Shown here: positions 53,152 to 62,150 of the stretch, in pieces
How positions within the stretch are numbered: the first letter of the stretch is position 1
Layout: each line of letters starts with the position of its first letter
Notes under the pieces: generated by a model
Seen by the model: the letters and a program-made list of their open reading frames with translations, nothing else
What the model was told of the DNA's origin: nothing
Databases searched by the model: none
Origin: Ginsengibacter hankyongi
GTDB lineage: Bacteria; Bacteroidota; Bacteroidia; Chitinophagales; Chitinophagaceae
Assembly (NCBI RefSeq): GCF_008710285.1
Contig: NZ_VYQF01000002.1
Coordinates: 591,203-655,202 of the forward strand
Reading direction: 5' to 3'
Length of the DNA stretch: 64,000 nt
Made by a program: the position numbers and the translations under genes

Positions 53152-54487
53152 ATGCTATATCAACTATCACAAAAGAACCGGCTTACAAAACAGCATACTC
53201 AGAATTTCCGCAAATGCTTTGCACTAAACCGAAATGCTGCCGGGTTCAGTAAAGAAATGAAAGAGATGATCTATACGTTGGTGTGTGACAAGGCTGATGG
53301 CCCTTTTGTTTATGATATTGATAGCAATGAATACATTGATCTCACCATGGGCTTCGGGTCAATTTTATTTGGCCATAATTATCTCCCCGTTCGAAATGCT
53401 ATCGAAGAACAGTTGACCAAAAGCTGGTCAGTTGGTCCCATTTTCTCCTTTGGCCGGAATATTATCAAAAGAAATATCCAAAGCAACAACTGTTGAAAGA
53501 GTGGCTTTTTTTAATTCCGGTACCGAAGCGGTGATGGTGGCGTTGAGAATAGCAAAGGCTATCACCAAAAAAAATTATTTTGTTTTTTTTAAAGGCTCTT
53601 ATCACGGTACATTTGATTCTCTCCTTTCATTAAAAAGCGATCCGGTTACCCATCTTGCAAAAGAAATTGTACCGGGTGTTACTCAATCTATGCTCAACGA
53701 ATCATACCTACTTGAGTATGGTTCGGAAGAATCGCTTGAGTTTATTAAAAAAAATAAAGACCAAATTGCTGCGGTTTTAACCGAGCCGGTGCAAAGCCGT
53801 AACCCTGCATTACAGCCCCGTGAATATTTACATGAGTTAAGAAACTTAGCTGAAGAAAATAATATTGCTTTGATTTTTGATGAAGTGATTACCGGGTTCA
53901 GGACAGATATTGGCGGGTGCCAGAAACATTTTAATGTAACAGCAGATATCGTTACGTATGGTAAGGTGATTGGCGGCGGTTTGCCCATTGGCATTGTTGC
54001 CGGTAAAGCAAAATTTCTCGATGCAATGGATGGGGGTTTCTGGCAATATGGTGATGAATCTGTTCCTTCAGTGAAATCTACTTTTGTCGCCGGCACCTTC
54101 TGTCATCATCCGCTGGCTATGGCTGCTTCGCTTAAAACGCTGGAAATATTAAACCAATCGAAAGGAAAATTATTGAATGATTTGAATAACACCACTACAG
54201 CTTTTTGTGAACGACTAAATGATTTCTTCAACGAAAACAAATACCAGGTTTCTGTAAATCATTTTGCATCACTGTTCAGGTTTACTACTCCGGGTAAGTT
54301 AGGCCTTTTGTATCATCAACTGTTGCTGAATGGCGTCTATGTCTGGGAGGGAAGAAACTGTTTTCTTTCCCCGGCCCATACTCCGGAAATAATAAGGAGA
54401 CTCGAAGAAAAAATAAAAGCAAGTTGTGTGCAATTGGAAGAGCAAGGTATTATAAAAAAGAAATCCGGCAGCAAGCTTGCTTTTTAA
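53152..54487 (+). pseudogene. Class III (GSA-type) aminotransferase with a one-base frameshift
   Basis: Two frames, 53152-53443 and 53444-54487, together give about 444 residues of a PLP aminotransferase. The first supplies KRNAAGFSKEM-like NRNAAGFSKEMKEMIYTLV, DSNEYIDLTMGFGSILFGHN and SWSVGP. The second supplies SPLAGILSKEI, FFNSGTEAVMVALRIA, FKGSYHGTFD, FDEVITGFR (Asp holds the PLP ring) and YGKVIGGGLP (Schiff-base Lys). The break is at TTTT (53441-53444); three T would restore P-I-S-P-L-A-G. DLTMGFGSILFGHN and CHHPLAMAAS recall the aminotransferase domains of hybrid NRPS/PKS proteins (iturin, microcystin) more than HemL. The second frame could start at TTG 53432. First gene of a tight cluster with a GNAT and a GH3 enzyme. 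Confidence 0.82.
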
Positions 54488-54509
54488 AATAAATTAATTC
54501 CCTTTTTAT

Positions 54510-55568
54510 ATGGAAAAACATTTATTACTCCAGGATGGAGACTATGCAATCTGGCGACACAGGGGCATCCCCGCTGATGCATTGAGCTTCCTGGACAGCA
54601 TTGCATGGGGCAATGACGGCGCTGTGTACGAACATAAAAATACAGAAGCACATATCCGTTTAATGCACCATCCCACCCTGATAGCAATTCACGAAAACGC
54701 TAAGATGCAAGGCACTGCAGTTTTTTGTAATACTCCGGTTTCGGCGGGTGATAAGCAATATAACTGCTATTACATCCGGTATTTTGCTGCCTCTAAAGAA
54801 ATTAAAGGTAAAGGAGTGATGAAAAAGTATGCAGTAAAAGTTATGGAAGCCATTCGTGACTACGAAAAGGAGAAGACGGTTTTTTTTGCCTGTGTCGAAA
54901 AAGGAAACAGTGCATCTTATAAAACAGTGCAGCATGCGGGATATAATAATATCGGTGTTATAAAGACGAACGGGTTTAGCCGTTTTTTTCCGAAAGCAAT
55001 TAAAAATATTGAACAGGTAAAAACGGATGCTATACGCAATGAAGTAATGAGCCTGTTGAAGAAACAATATGAACAGCATGCCCTTGTTCAGTTCAATTCC
55101 ATTTTCCTGCATGATGATTATTGTATTCTTCGTGAAAACGGGGAAATTGTGGCTGGCTGCCAGTTCCACCGGGTGCATTGGGTCATCAATAACCTGCCGG
55201 GGTTTATGGGAAAAATAATTATGAATGTGGTTCCGCTCATTCCATTGCTCAACAAATTGTTTAATCCAAAAAAGTTTGAGTTCCTTGCATTCGAAGGAAT
55301 TTATTACAAACCCGGATATGAAAACAGGTTGATGGAATTATTTGAAGGTTTGCTGGCAAAAGAAAAACTAAAATCAGCTATGTACTGGATGGGAGAATCC
55401 TGTCCATTGCGAAAAAGAATATTTGAAAATAGTAAACCGGGTTTATTGCATTCATTCATCAAAAACTCTGATGCTTTTATTATGGCATCCTTTCACGATT
55501 TGAATGAAACAGAAATAACTGAATTAAAATCGAGACCACTTTTTGCATCTGCATTTGATTATATATAA
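54510..55568 (+). CDS. GNAT-like acyltransferase, two-part protein
   Basis: 352 residues. The N-terminal half (about 1-165) has a GNAT core: YIRYFAASKEIKGKGVMKKY, where K-G-K-G-V fits the CoA loop (R/Q-x-x-G-x-G/A), followed by FFACVEKGNSASYKTVQHAGY (beta 5, alpha 4). The C-terminal half (about 190-350) looks like a second degenerate acyltransferase fold with a hydrophobic patch (FMGKIIMNVVPLIPLLNKLF). No signal peptide. It lies 22 bases after the aminotransferase and 14 bases before the GH3 gene, so it should act on the same metabolite, for example acylating an amine made by the aminotransferase. I know no described enzyme with this exact layout. Confidence 0.78.
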   Translation: MEKHLLLQDGDYAIWRHRGIPADALSFLDSIAWGNDGAVYEHKNTEAHIRLMHHPTLIAIHENAKMQGTAVFCNTPVSAGDKQYNCYYIRYFAASKEIKGKGVMKKYAVKVMEAIRDYEKEKTVFFACVEKGNSASYKTVQHAGYNNIGVIKTNGFSRFFPKAIKNIEQVKTDAIRNEVMSLLKKQYEQHALVQFNSIFLHDDYCILRENGEIVAGCQFHRVHWVINNLPGFMGKIIMNVVPLIPLLNKLFNPKKFEFLAFEGIYYKPGYENRLMELFEGLLAKEKLKSAMYWMGESCPLRKRIFENSKPGLLHSFIKNSDAFIMASFHDLNETEITELKSRPLFASAFDYI

Positions 55569-55582
55569 CCTAAAACATACAA

Positions 55583-57091
55583 TTGATTTTTTTTGATTCA
55601 CTATTAGCTTTGGTTATTAAAATAAAACACAGGCAGGTTAGCAATATGCTTGCTGACCCTGTAGCCTGTCAGGAAAAGTTGATGAATGAACTTGTTCATA
55701 CGGGAAAGAATACCCTTTTTGGGAGGGATCATTTTTTTTCGGAAATAAAAAATTATGAAGACTTCAAAAAAAAAGTGCCTTTAAGAAATTACGAAGAGTT
55801 GCTTCCATATATTGAAAAAATAAAATCGGGTGAAGCGGATGTGTTGTGGAGAGGTCGGCCGGTGTTTTTTGGTAAAACTTCAGGTACAACAAGCAAAACA
55901 AAATTTATCCCGGTTACAAAAGACTCGCTGAAAAACCAGGTAGACGCTCCGCAATATGCCGCACTTAATTATGCTTCTTGTTATAAAAAATATTCCTTTC
56001 TGAAAGGAAAGGCGCTGTTGTTTTCTGATGGTCATTTTTTTGAGAATGTGAATGGGATTAGAGCTGCTCCTATTTCAACCATTGCCAATAGTTGTGTGCC
56101 GGGAATATATAAATGGTTTCGGATTCCCTCAGATAAAATAAACGCTATACCGGAATATGAGAAAAGAATTGAAGCCATGATCAATGTTTCCGCCCGAAAG
56201 GATATTCGTACAATTGTAGCCATGCCTGTGTGGTTACTGGTGTACCTGAGAGCTTTGAAAAGACGTACTGGAAAGGAGTTTAAAGAATTATATCCAAATT
56301 TTAAGTTGCTGCTTTTAAGCGGCATGTATTATGAACCTTTTCTGCCAGAAATAAAAAAATATATCAACATGCCGTTTGATGTACTTGAAACCTATCCATC
56401 AACAGAAGGATTTATTGCTTACCAGGACAGGCTTGAAGAAAGAGGTATGCAACTAGTGCTGAACAATGGAATTTTTTTTGAATTTGTTCCTGTGAATGAA
56501 TTGTATCAGAAAGATGCAAAAAGAATTTCGCTGAAAGATGTTGAGCCGCATGTTAACTATGCACTGGTATTAAACACCAATGCCGGCCTGTGGGGTTATA
56601 TCAATGGAGATACAGTACGATTTAAAACTGTCTCTCCGCACCGGATAGAAATTACCGGAAGAACTGCGCAATATATTTCTGCATTCGGCGAACATGTTAC
56701 AGAGGAAGAAACCGCCAAATCAATTTCTGAAACAGCAAATGAATTCGGAGCCACGATAGTTGAGTACACAGTAGCCCCGAATATAAAAGAAGATGGAACA
56801 CTTCCTTATCATGAATGGTTTATAGAGTTTGGGCAAATGCCTGAGAACCTGGATTATTTCACAGAAAAACTTGATAATAAGATCTGTTTCAGAAATTTTT
56901 CTTATAAAGACGTGGTGGTACATAAAGCAATTAATCCCTTAAAAATTACGCTTGTACCTTCAGGTGGCTTTGAAAAATTTCTCCGTGTGACCGGAAAAAC
57001 AGGATTGCAACAAAAAATTCAACATGTAAAAAACGATTACCAGCTTGCACAGCAATTGAAGGATATATTATCGCTTAACAAACAATTATAA
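55583..57091 (+). CDS. GH3-family acyl-adenylating amide synthetase, TTG start
   Basis: 502 residues of the GH3 family, which activates a carboxylate with ATP as an acyl-AMP and joins it to an amine, as in plant auxin and jasmonate conjugation. Motif 1 is FGKTSGTTSKTKFIP (P-loop-like SSGTT). Others are TLFGRDHFFSEI, VLWRGRPVFFGKTSG, YPSTEGFIAY (motif 2) and YINGDTVRFKTVSPHRIEITGR (motif 3). TTG at 55583 is the start: it gives the family's usual N-terminal helix, and no ATG lies nearby. Bacterial GH3 proteins are poorly characterised. Its spacing to the GNAT (14 bases) and hydrolase (16 bases) genes marks it as the core amide-forming step of the cluster. Confidence 0.88.
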   Translation: MIFFDSLLALVIKIKHRQVSNMLADPVACQEKLMNELVHTGKNTLFGRDHFFSEIKNYEDFKKKVPLRNYEELLPYIEKIKSGEADVLWRGRPVFFGKTSGTTSKTKFIPVTKDSLKNQVDAPQYAALNYASCYKKYSFLKGKALLFSDGHFFENVNGIRAAPISTIANSCVPGIYKWFRIPSDKINAIPEYEKRIEAMINVSARKDIRTIVAMPVWLLVYLRALKRRTGKEFKELYPNFKLLLLSGMYYEPFLPEIKKYINMPFDVLETYPSTEGFIAYQDRLEERGMQLVLNNGIFFEFVPVNELYQKDAKRISLKDVEPHVNYALVLNTNAGLWGYINGDTVRFKTVSPHRIEITGRTAQYISAFGEHVTEEETAKSISETANEFGATIVEYTVAPNIKEDGTLPYHEWFIEFGQMPENLDYFTEKLDNKICFRNFSYKDVVVHKAINPLKITLVPSGGFEKFLRVTGKTGLQQKIQHVKNDYQLAQQLKDILSLNKQL

Positions 57092-57107
57092 CTTCCCATA
57101 ATAAAGA

Positions 57108-58184
57108 ATGGAACAGTTTGACAAAATGATGAAATTGGTAATCAAACCAACTGGTGATTCTCCCGTGTATAATTGCATGCTTGCTCTAACTGATGGCAAA
57201 AGAAACTTAAGGTATTTTGGTGCCACGGGTACTTTCGACGAAGGTGGTGATGCTATTTCTCCTTCCTGTCGTTTCAGAACCGGGAGCATAACAAAGTCTT
57301 TTACTGCAGCAATCGTTCTTCAATTAGCGGAAGATGGTTTTTTCAATACAGAAGATTTTTATTTGGATATTATTGATGAAGATGTAAAAAAAAATTTAAC
57401 CGGGCTGCATTGGTTTGCAGGCAGCAATTATTCAGGTCAAATTTCTGTACTCCACTTACTAAAACATTGTTCCGGACTTTGTGATTATTTTTCGGATGAT
57501 GAAAAATTTATTACTTATGTTGTGCAAAATCCTGCACAATTCTGGAATTGGAAATTAGTGATTGAAAAATATTTTGAATATGGATTAAATAAAAAATCCA
57601 CATTCAGGCCAGGTGATGGGTTTCATTATTCTGACACCAATTACTTACTGCTCGCAGTTCTTATTGAGCAGGTGACACGCAAACCTCTGCACCAGCTTTT
57701 TGAAGAAAGAATTATAGTACCGCTTGGCTTAACAGATACTTACCTGGAGTTTTATCAATCTTCAAAAGAACCAGCCCAAACTGTTTTCCCGTACTATGGA
57801 AATTTTTCATTAGCAAATATTAATACCTCTTTTGACTGGGGTGGCGGAGGGCTCATATCCACAATGATGGATCTTGATGTTTTTATCCGCAACCTTATAA
57901 AAGGGCGACTTTTTAAAAAAGAAGAAACACTCAAAGCCATGATGCGTTTTGACATTGTTGATTTGATTAGCAGTTCTTCAAAACGGATAATTCAATATGG
58001 AATGGGTCTTCAGAAAAAGGAAATTTGCGGTCATTCATTCTTTGGCCACAACAGTGCCTATGCCTCTATGGTTTACTATGACAGAGTGCAGGATTTAAGT
58101 ATTATACTTTCGCTAAACCAGGCAGCAGCAGTTCATAAGGCTGAATGGCTGATGAATAAAATAGTAAATGTATTCCCGCATTAG
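57108..58184 (+). CDS. Cytoplasmic serine hydrolase (beta-lactamase / PBP fold) in the GH3 cluster
   Basis: 358 residues, no signal peptide. Beta-lactamase-fold motifs: SITK (Ser60, Lys63) in RTGSITKSFTAAIVLQLAED, YSDTNYLLLAVLIEQ as the Y-x-N equivalent (Asp in place of Asn), and GHNSAYASMVYYD near the C-terminus as the third motif. Lack of a signal peptide is unusual, because most relatives act in the periplasm. Within biosynthetic clusters such enzymes (for example LovD) are acyltransferases or tailoring esterases rather than lactamases. It follows the GH3 gene by 16 bases, so it probably edits or transfers the acyl product. Confidence 0.85.
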   Translation: MEQFDKMMKLVIKPTGDSPVYNCMLALTDGKRNLRYFGATGTFDEGGDAISPSCRFRTGSITKSFTAAIVLQLAEDGFFNTEDFYLDIIDEDVKKNLTGLHWFAGSNYSGQISVLHLLKHCSGLCDYFSDDEKFITYVVQNPAQFWNWKLVIEKYFEYGLNKKSTFRPGDGFHYSDTNYLLLAVLIEQVTRKPLHQLFEERIIVPLGLTDTYLEFYQSSKEPAQTVFPYYGNFSLANINTSFDWGGGGLISTMMDLDVFIRNLIKGRLFKKEETLKAMMRFDIVDLISSSSKRIIQYGMGLQKKEICGHSFFGHNSAYASMVYYDRVQDLSIILSLNQAAAVHKAEWLMNKIVNVFPH

Positions 58185-58391
58185 GTTGCGGTTTTAAATA
58201 AATTATTAAACAAGAAAAACAATCGGATAAACGGCCACAGGCGAGTAACGAGATTCTTTATTAATTGTGAACGGATGCAAAGAGTAAAGTGAAAAATATG
58301 CTCAATGAATTTGAAAAAAAAGTAATCAATTTACAGAATAAGATTTAAAAATATTTTTCGCGTACAATTGTTTAAATTAATTTAAAATATC

Positions 58392-59780
58392 TTGAAAAAA
58401 ATTATTCTTCGATTATTACTTTTATTTATGTTGCTTGCATTGGCATGGGTGATTCATTATGCATGGATTTCGTTTCCCATAATCAGCGGTTATAATGCCA
58501 AGCAAATGTGTACCTGCGTATTTGTTTCTGGAAGAGACCCGAAAGACATTGACACAAGCGACCTCGGTGAACTTCCGTTAAATATTGCCAGTAATAAAGT
58601 TAATTATCAGGATTCGTCAGTGACAAGTTCAGTATGGGGAATGGCAACAAAAAAGGCTATTTACAGAAGAGGATGTGGTTGCACACTCATTAATGATATG
58701 AGTGAAAAACAATTACGTTCACAATCTTTTAAAATACCGGCTCCGCCTTCCCAAAATACGGATAGTATTGAATGGCCGTATGGAGATAAAATTGCTGATA
58801 CATTTCCAATAGCCTTAAATAAAAACAAGCTGTCAGCGGCTGTTGACAATGCGTTCAAAGAACCGAATCCTAAAAGAAAGCAAAGAACAAGAGCCGTAAT
58901 AATATTATATGATGGGCAATTAATTGCAGAAAAATATGCACCGGGTTTTAATAAGGATACAAAAATGTACGGTTGGTCGATGGCAAAAAGTTTTACCGCG
59001 GCATTAATTGGGACGCTTGTTCAAAACGGAAAATTAACTATTGACGAGCCGGCACCAGTGCCTGAATGGAAAGACCCCAACGATCCGAGGCATGCGATCA
59101 CCATAAAAAATTTATTACAACAAACAAGTGGGCTCGACTTTAAAGAAGATTATACAAAAGCAAGCGATGTAACTAACATGCTGTATAAAAAAGACGACAT
59201 GGCTGCTTACGCTGCTTCCCATTCATTGGCTCACAAACCCGGAACTAGTTTTTATTACTCCAGCGGCAACAGCAATATCCTTTCTCGAATTATAAGACAA
59301 ACAGTTGGAGAAAAAGAGTACCCAGCATTTCCTTTCAAAGAATTGTTTTACAGAATAGGCATGTACCATACTTTATTTGAGCCAGATGCATCCGGTAGTT
59401 ATGTGGGTTCCTCTTACATTAATGCAACCGCAAGAGATTATGCACGCTTTGGGTTACTGTATTATAACGATGGTGTTTGGAACGGAGAAAGAATTTTACC
59501 CGTTGGCTGGGTGAAACAAACGCAAACGTCTTCGCAGGCTAATCCTTATAAAAATTACGGCTTCCAGTTTTGGCTAAATGGTTTTGATGAAAAGCATCCT
59601 TCACAAAGAGCATTCCCTGATGTTCCGGTCGATATGTACTATTGCGATGGGTATGGTTACCAGTTTGTCTACATTATTCCTTCAAAAAAATTAGTAGTGG
59701 TAAGGTTAGGGCTAACATTTGATCATTCATTTAATGAAAATGCTTTCTTGAAAAGTATTATCGATTGTATTCAACAATAA
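58392..59780 (+). CDS. Membrane-anchored serine hydrolase (beta-lactamase fold), TTG start
   Basis: 462 residues. An N-terminal membrane anchor (residues 5-32) precedes a Cys-containing segment (QMCTCVFVSGRDP, RRGCGCTL; four Cys may form disulfides) and a beta-lactamase-fold domain from about 165. There SMAK is the nucleophile motif (Ser196, Lys199), FYYSSGNSNILSRI the second and YCDGYGYQFVYIIP near the third. The start is TTG 58392: it is the only initiator in front of the anchor, and the truncated copy at 52898 has ATG at the same place. It lies 207 bases after the GH3-cluster hydrolase and may have its own promoter. Substrate unknown. Confidence 0.86.
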   Translation: MKKIILRLLLLFMLLALAWVIHYAWISFPIISGYNAKQMCTCVFVSGRDPKDIDTSDLGELPLNIASNKVNYQDSSVTSSVWGMATKKAIYRRGCGCTLINDMSEKQLRSQSFKIPAPPSQNTDSIEWPYGDKIADTFPIALNKNKLSAAVDNAFKEPNPKRKQRTRAVIILYDGQLIAEKYAPGFNKDTKMYGWSMAKSFTAALIGTLVQNGKLTIDEPAPVPEWKDPNDPRHAITIKNLLQQTSGLDFKEDYTKASDVTNMLYKKDDMAAYAASHSLAHKPGTSFYYSSGNSNILSRIIRQTVGEKEYPAFPFKELFYRIGMYHTLFEPDASGSYVGSSYINATARDYARFGLLYYNDGVWNGERILPVGWVKQTQTSSQANPYKNYGFQFWLNGFDEKHPSQRAFPDVPVDMYYCDGYGYQFVYIIPSKKLVVVRLGLTFDHSFNENAFLKSIIDCIQQ

Positions 59781-60082
59781 CATAAATTTCTTCTCAGTCT
59801 CTAGCCAGCTTTTTATTGTAGAGTGTTATCGATAAAAACTCAACCGGCTTTTACACTCGGGAGAGAATGTAGCTACTCCCATCTTGCCAAAAACTTTCTA
59901 TTTAAAAATAAATACAGGCAACTCCTTACCATTTTGCAACGATATCTTAAAGGGCTTTCTCTAAAATTTACTTCTCTTAACCCTGGAAAAAAATTACAAC
60001 GAATGCTGTAATGTACCAATACATATCTATGTATATACGATCTCAATCCATCTCAAATTTTTTTAATCCTAAATCAATTTTT
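59781..60082. other. Intergenic stretch without a recognised gene
   Basis: About 300 bases between the last serine hydrolase and the TIGR03118 lipoprotein. A 62-codon plus-strand frame with a GTG start (59823-60011) has no recognisable signal and is basic; I do not call it. No terminator or clear promoter box seen. Confidence 0.5.
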
Positions 60083-61186
60083 ATGCAAAAGATTTTTCAA
60101 AAAAATGGTTTCTTTAAGATTGCCAGTGCATTTTTACTTGTGCTGGTTGCTTTACAGGCTTGTAAAAAAAATCCTCACTTTTCTCACTTTACCAATGATT
60201 TTCAGCAAGTGAATCTTGTCGCTACAAACAACAGCTATGGAGCGTTAGCGGTAGACCCCGCCTTGTTAAACGGATGGGGAATAGCCTTTGCCCCTTCAGG
60301 CCCCGCATGGGTTTCTTCAAATGGAGCAGGGTTGAGTAATATTTATAATGCTTCAGGTAGTACATTGAGGCCGCCGGTAACGATTCCTGCCAGTACTTCG
60401 CCTACGGGGGGAACTCCAACCGGTGCCGTGTTCAATAACAATACCGGCTTCCGGCTTTCTAATGGCAATCCCGCACGATTTATTTTTGCGTCAGAAGATG
60501 GTGTTATTTCTGGATGGAACTCAGGCAATGCAGCTGAAGTGGCCAAAAATAATTCAGCGGCCGTTTATAAAGGTATAACGATTGCCAAGGACGAAGGTGT
60601 CCCTTTTTTGTATGTGGCTAATTTTATCGGCAAAAAAGTTGAAGTATATGATACACTTTGGAATAGTGTAAATAAGCCCTTCATCGATCCTGGAATTCCC
60701 GCCGATTACTCTCCATTTAATGTGCAGAATGTTGACGGGAAAGTTTATGTAGTGTATGCGAAGCTTGGGACAGGTGTTGATGAAGCCCATGGGCCAGGTA
60801 CCGGCATTGTAGATATTTATAATCCGAATGGAACATTGGTAAAACGTTTAATTTCTCATGGAGAATTAAATGCTCCCTGGGGGATTACATGGACCCCTGC
60901 TTCATTTTGGGGAGCAACAAATATTTCAGTAAATATAATTCTGGTAGGTAATTTCGGAAACGGCCGTATCAATGCCTATGATGAAAGTGGATCTTTTCTC
61001 GGCCCGTTGCGCAGTAAAGGCAAGCCTATTGTAATTGATGGGTTATGGGGGTTATCTTTTGCGCCGGTTACCGCCACGGCCATAAATCCAAACTGGCTGT
61101 TTTTTGCAGCAGGGCCTAAAGATGAGTCAGATGGCGTATTTGGCTACATTACGCCTGTCGATACTGACATGTCGATTTCTAAATAA
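60083..61186 (+). CDS. TIGR03118-family lipoprotein (beta-propeller-like)
   Basis: 367 residues from ATG 60083 (MQKIFQKNGFF), chosen because it opens the lipoprotein signal ending VALQAC; the open frame reaches back to 60011. The mature part matches the TIGR03118 family: NLVATNNSYGALAVDPALLNG at the start, LSNIYNASG, RFIFASEDGVISGWN, FLYVANFIGKKVEVYD, NVQNVDGKVYVVYAKL and APWGITWTP, with repeats of FGNGRINAYD and LWGLSFAP. The repeats suggest a six-bladed propeller. The family's function is not known. It ends at a strong terminator. Confidence 0.88.
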   Translation: MQKIFQKNGFFKIASAFLLVLVALQACKKNPHFSHFTNDFQQVNLVATNNSYGALAVDPALLNGWGIAFAPSGPAWVSSNGAGLSNIYNASGSTLRPPVTIPASTSPTGGTPTGAVFNNNTGFRLSNGNPARFIFASEDGVISGWNSGNAAEVAKNNSAAVYKGITIAKDEGVPFLYVANFIGKKVEVYDTLWNSVNKPFIDPGIPADYSPFNVQNVDGKVYVVYAKLGTGVDEAHGPGTGIVDIYNPNGTLVKRLISHGELNAPWGITWTPASFWGATNISVNIILVGNFGNGRINAYDESGSFLGPLRSKGKPIVIDGLWGLSFAPVTATAINPNWLFFAAGPKDESDGVFGYITPVDTDMSISK

Positions 61187-61198
61187 ATATAAATTAAG

Positions 61199-61224
61199 AG
61201 GCCGGAATTTTCCGGCCTTTTTTT
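61199..61224 (+). terminator. Intrinsic terminator after the TIGR03118 gene
   Basis: AGGCCGGAA (61199-61207) and TTCCGGCCT (61210-61218) form a 9-bp GC-rich stem with a two-base minimal loop, followed directly by seven T. A textbook rho-independent terminator, 13 bases past the stop. Confidence 0.88.
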
Positions 61225-61477
61225 GTGACGTATGAAATGAATAATACGATTTGATAACGCCTGCTGCAATCGGAAACTCAATTTTATTTAAAGCAAAACA
61301 CTTTCCGCTTATCCGCTTCTTATTCCCATTTATATAAACAAAAATAAAATGTGGCTATCCTTATTATTTTTGTACTTCAACTTCACAAACTTTTTCAATC
61401 ACTTCAGCTTTAAATAAATAGCCGAATTGGCATTGGTCAGTTCAGTTTAATTATTTATTCATCCATAAACAATTACA

Positions 61478-61852
61478 ATGAAAAAGTTAACGGCTTTATT
61501 ATTTTGTGCCCTTGCATGTATTACATTAACCTCGTGTTGGCATAACGATCATGATATTAGCATTAGTTACAGCGAAGATGGTCAATATTATTCTATGAAT
61601 GCGCATTTCCCTAAAAACAGGACAAAAGATATAGAAAATTACAAAGACAGGCGTATAGGGAGTAAAAGCAACATATCATTTGAAAATACTAAAACAGACG
61701 CCACACTTACGCTTGATGATCATACAACATTTTATATGAAAAAATATCCCGGGTTCGTTCAGATCAAACTGGATAAAAATAAAAATTCATCAGATTCTTA
61801 TCACGAAATAAAATCGATGTGTCAGGGAATAAAAAAAGTATTAGCGAAATGA
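61478..61852 (+). CDS. Small lipoprotein, unknown function
   Basis: 124 residues. Lipoprotein signal MKKLTALLFCALACITLTSC (Cys20 lipidated), followed by a His/Asp-rich start (WHNDHDISISYSEDGQYYSM) that could bind a metal. The rest alternates short strands and Lys/Asp-rich turns (FENTKTDATLTLDDHTTFYM). No family recognised. It is monocistronic, facing the tRNA-Pro gene. Confidence 0.7.
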   Translation: MKKLTALLFCALACITLTSCWHNDHDISISYSEDGQYYSMNAHFPKNRTKDIENYKDRRIGSKSNISFENTKTDATLTLDDHTTFYMKKYPGFVQIKLDKNKNSSDSYHEIKSMCQGIKKVLAK

Positions 61853-61925
61853 AATACATTAATCTTTCGCCAGAACTCCCGTAATAATGGTGATTCAAAA
61901 AAAAGAAATATCGGTAAACTACCAG

Positions 61926-61999
61926 TCGGGATGACTGGATTCGAACCAGCGGCCCCTACGTCCCGAACGTAGTGCGCTACCGGGCTGCGCTACATCCCG
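61926..61999 (-). tRNA. tRNA-Pro (anticodon CGG)
   Basis: On the minus strand the 7-bp acceptor CGGGATG pairs with CATCCCG, with discriminator A. The D arm is GCGC...GCGC, the anticodon stem CTACG/CGTAG encloses the loop TTCGGGA, giving anticodon CGG (reads CCG), and the T arm contains GGTTCGAATCC. C1-G72 is typical of bacterial tRNA-Pro. The 3' CCA is not encoded and must be added. 74 bases long. Confidence 0.95.
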
Positions 62000-62150
62000 A
62001 ATTAAATTATTTTTCAACCCAAAAATAGGAATACGTTTTGAATTTTAAGCACGTACAAAAACTTCTGGCTAGCCCAGAAACTCAAACAGTGATTTATATA
62101 GCTTTAGGTATTTAGTAGAAAGCAACGGCTCTCAATTCGATTTTACAGAT

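Noticed and set aside
53432..54487. A separate, intact aminotransferase gene starting at TTG 53432
   Set aside because: It would lack the first 97 residues, including the substrate-side DLTMGFG segment, and the preceding frame supplies exactly those residues. One gene with a frameshift is simpler.
53152..54487. Glutamate-1-semialdehyde aminomutase HemL of heme synthesis
   Set aside because: No heme genes nearby; the local motifs recall NRPS/PKS aminotransferase domains, and the neighbours are GNAT and GH3 enzymes. It cannot be fully excluded without a tree.
59823..60011. 62-codon plus-strand ORF with GTG start
   Set aside because: Basic, no domain or signal, and no supporting context; probably a chance frame.
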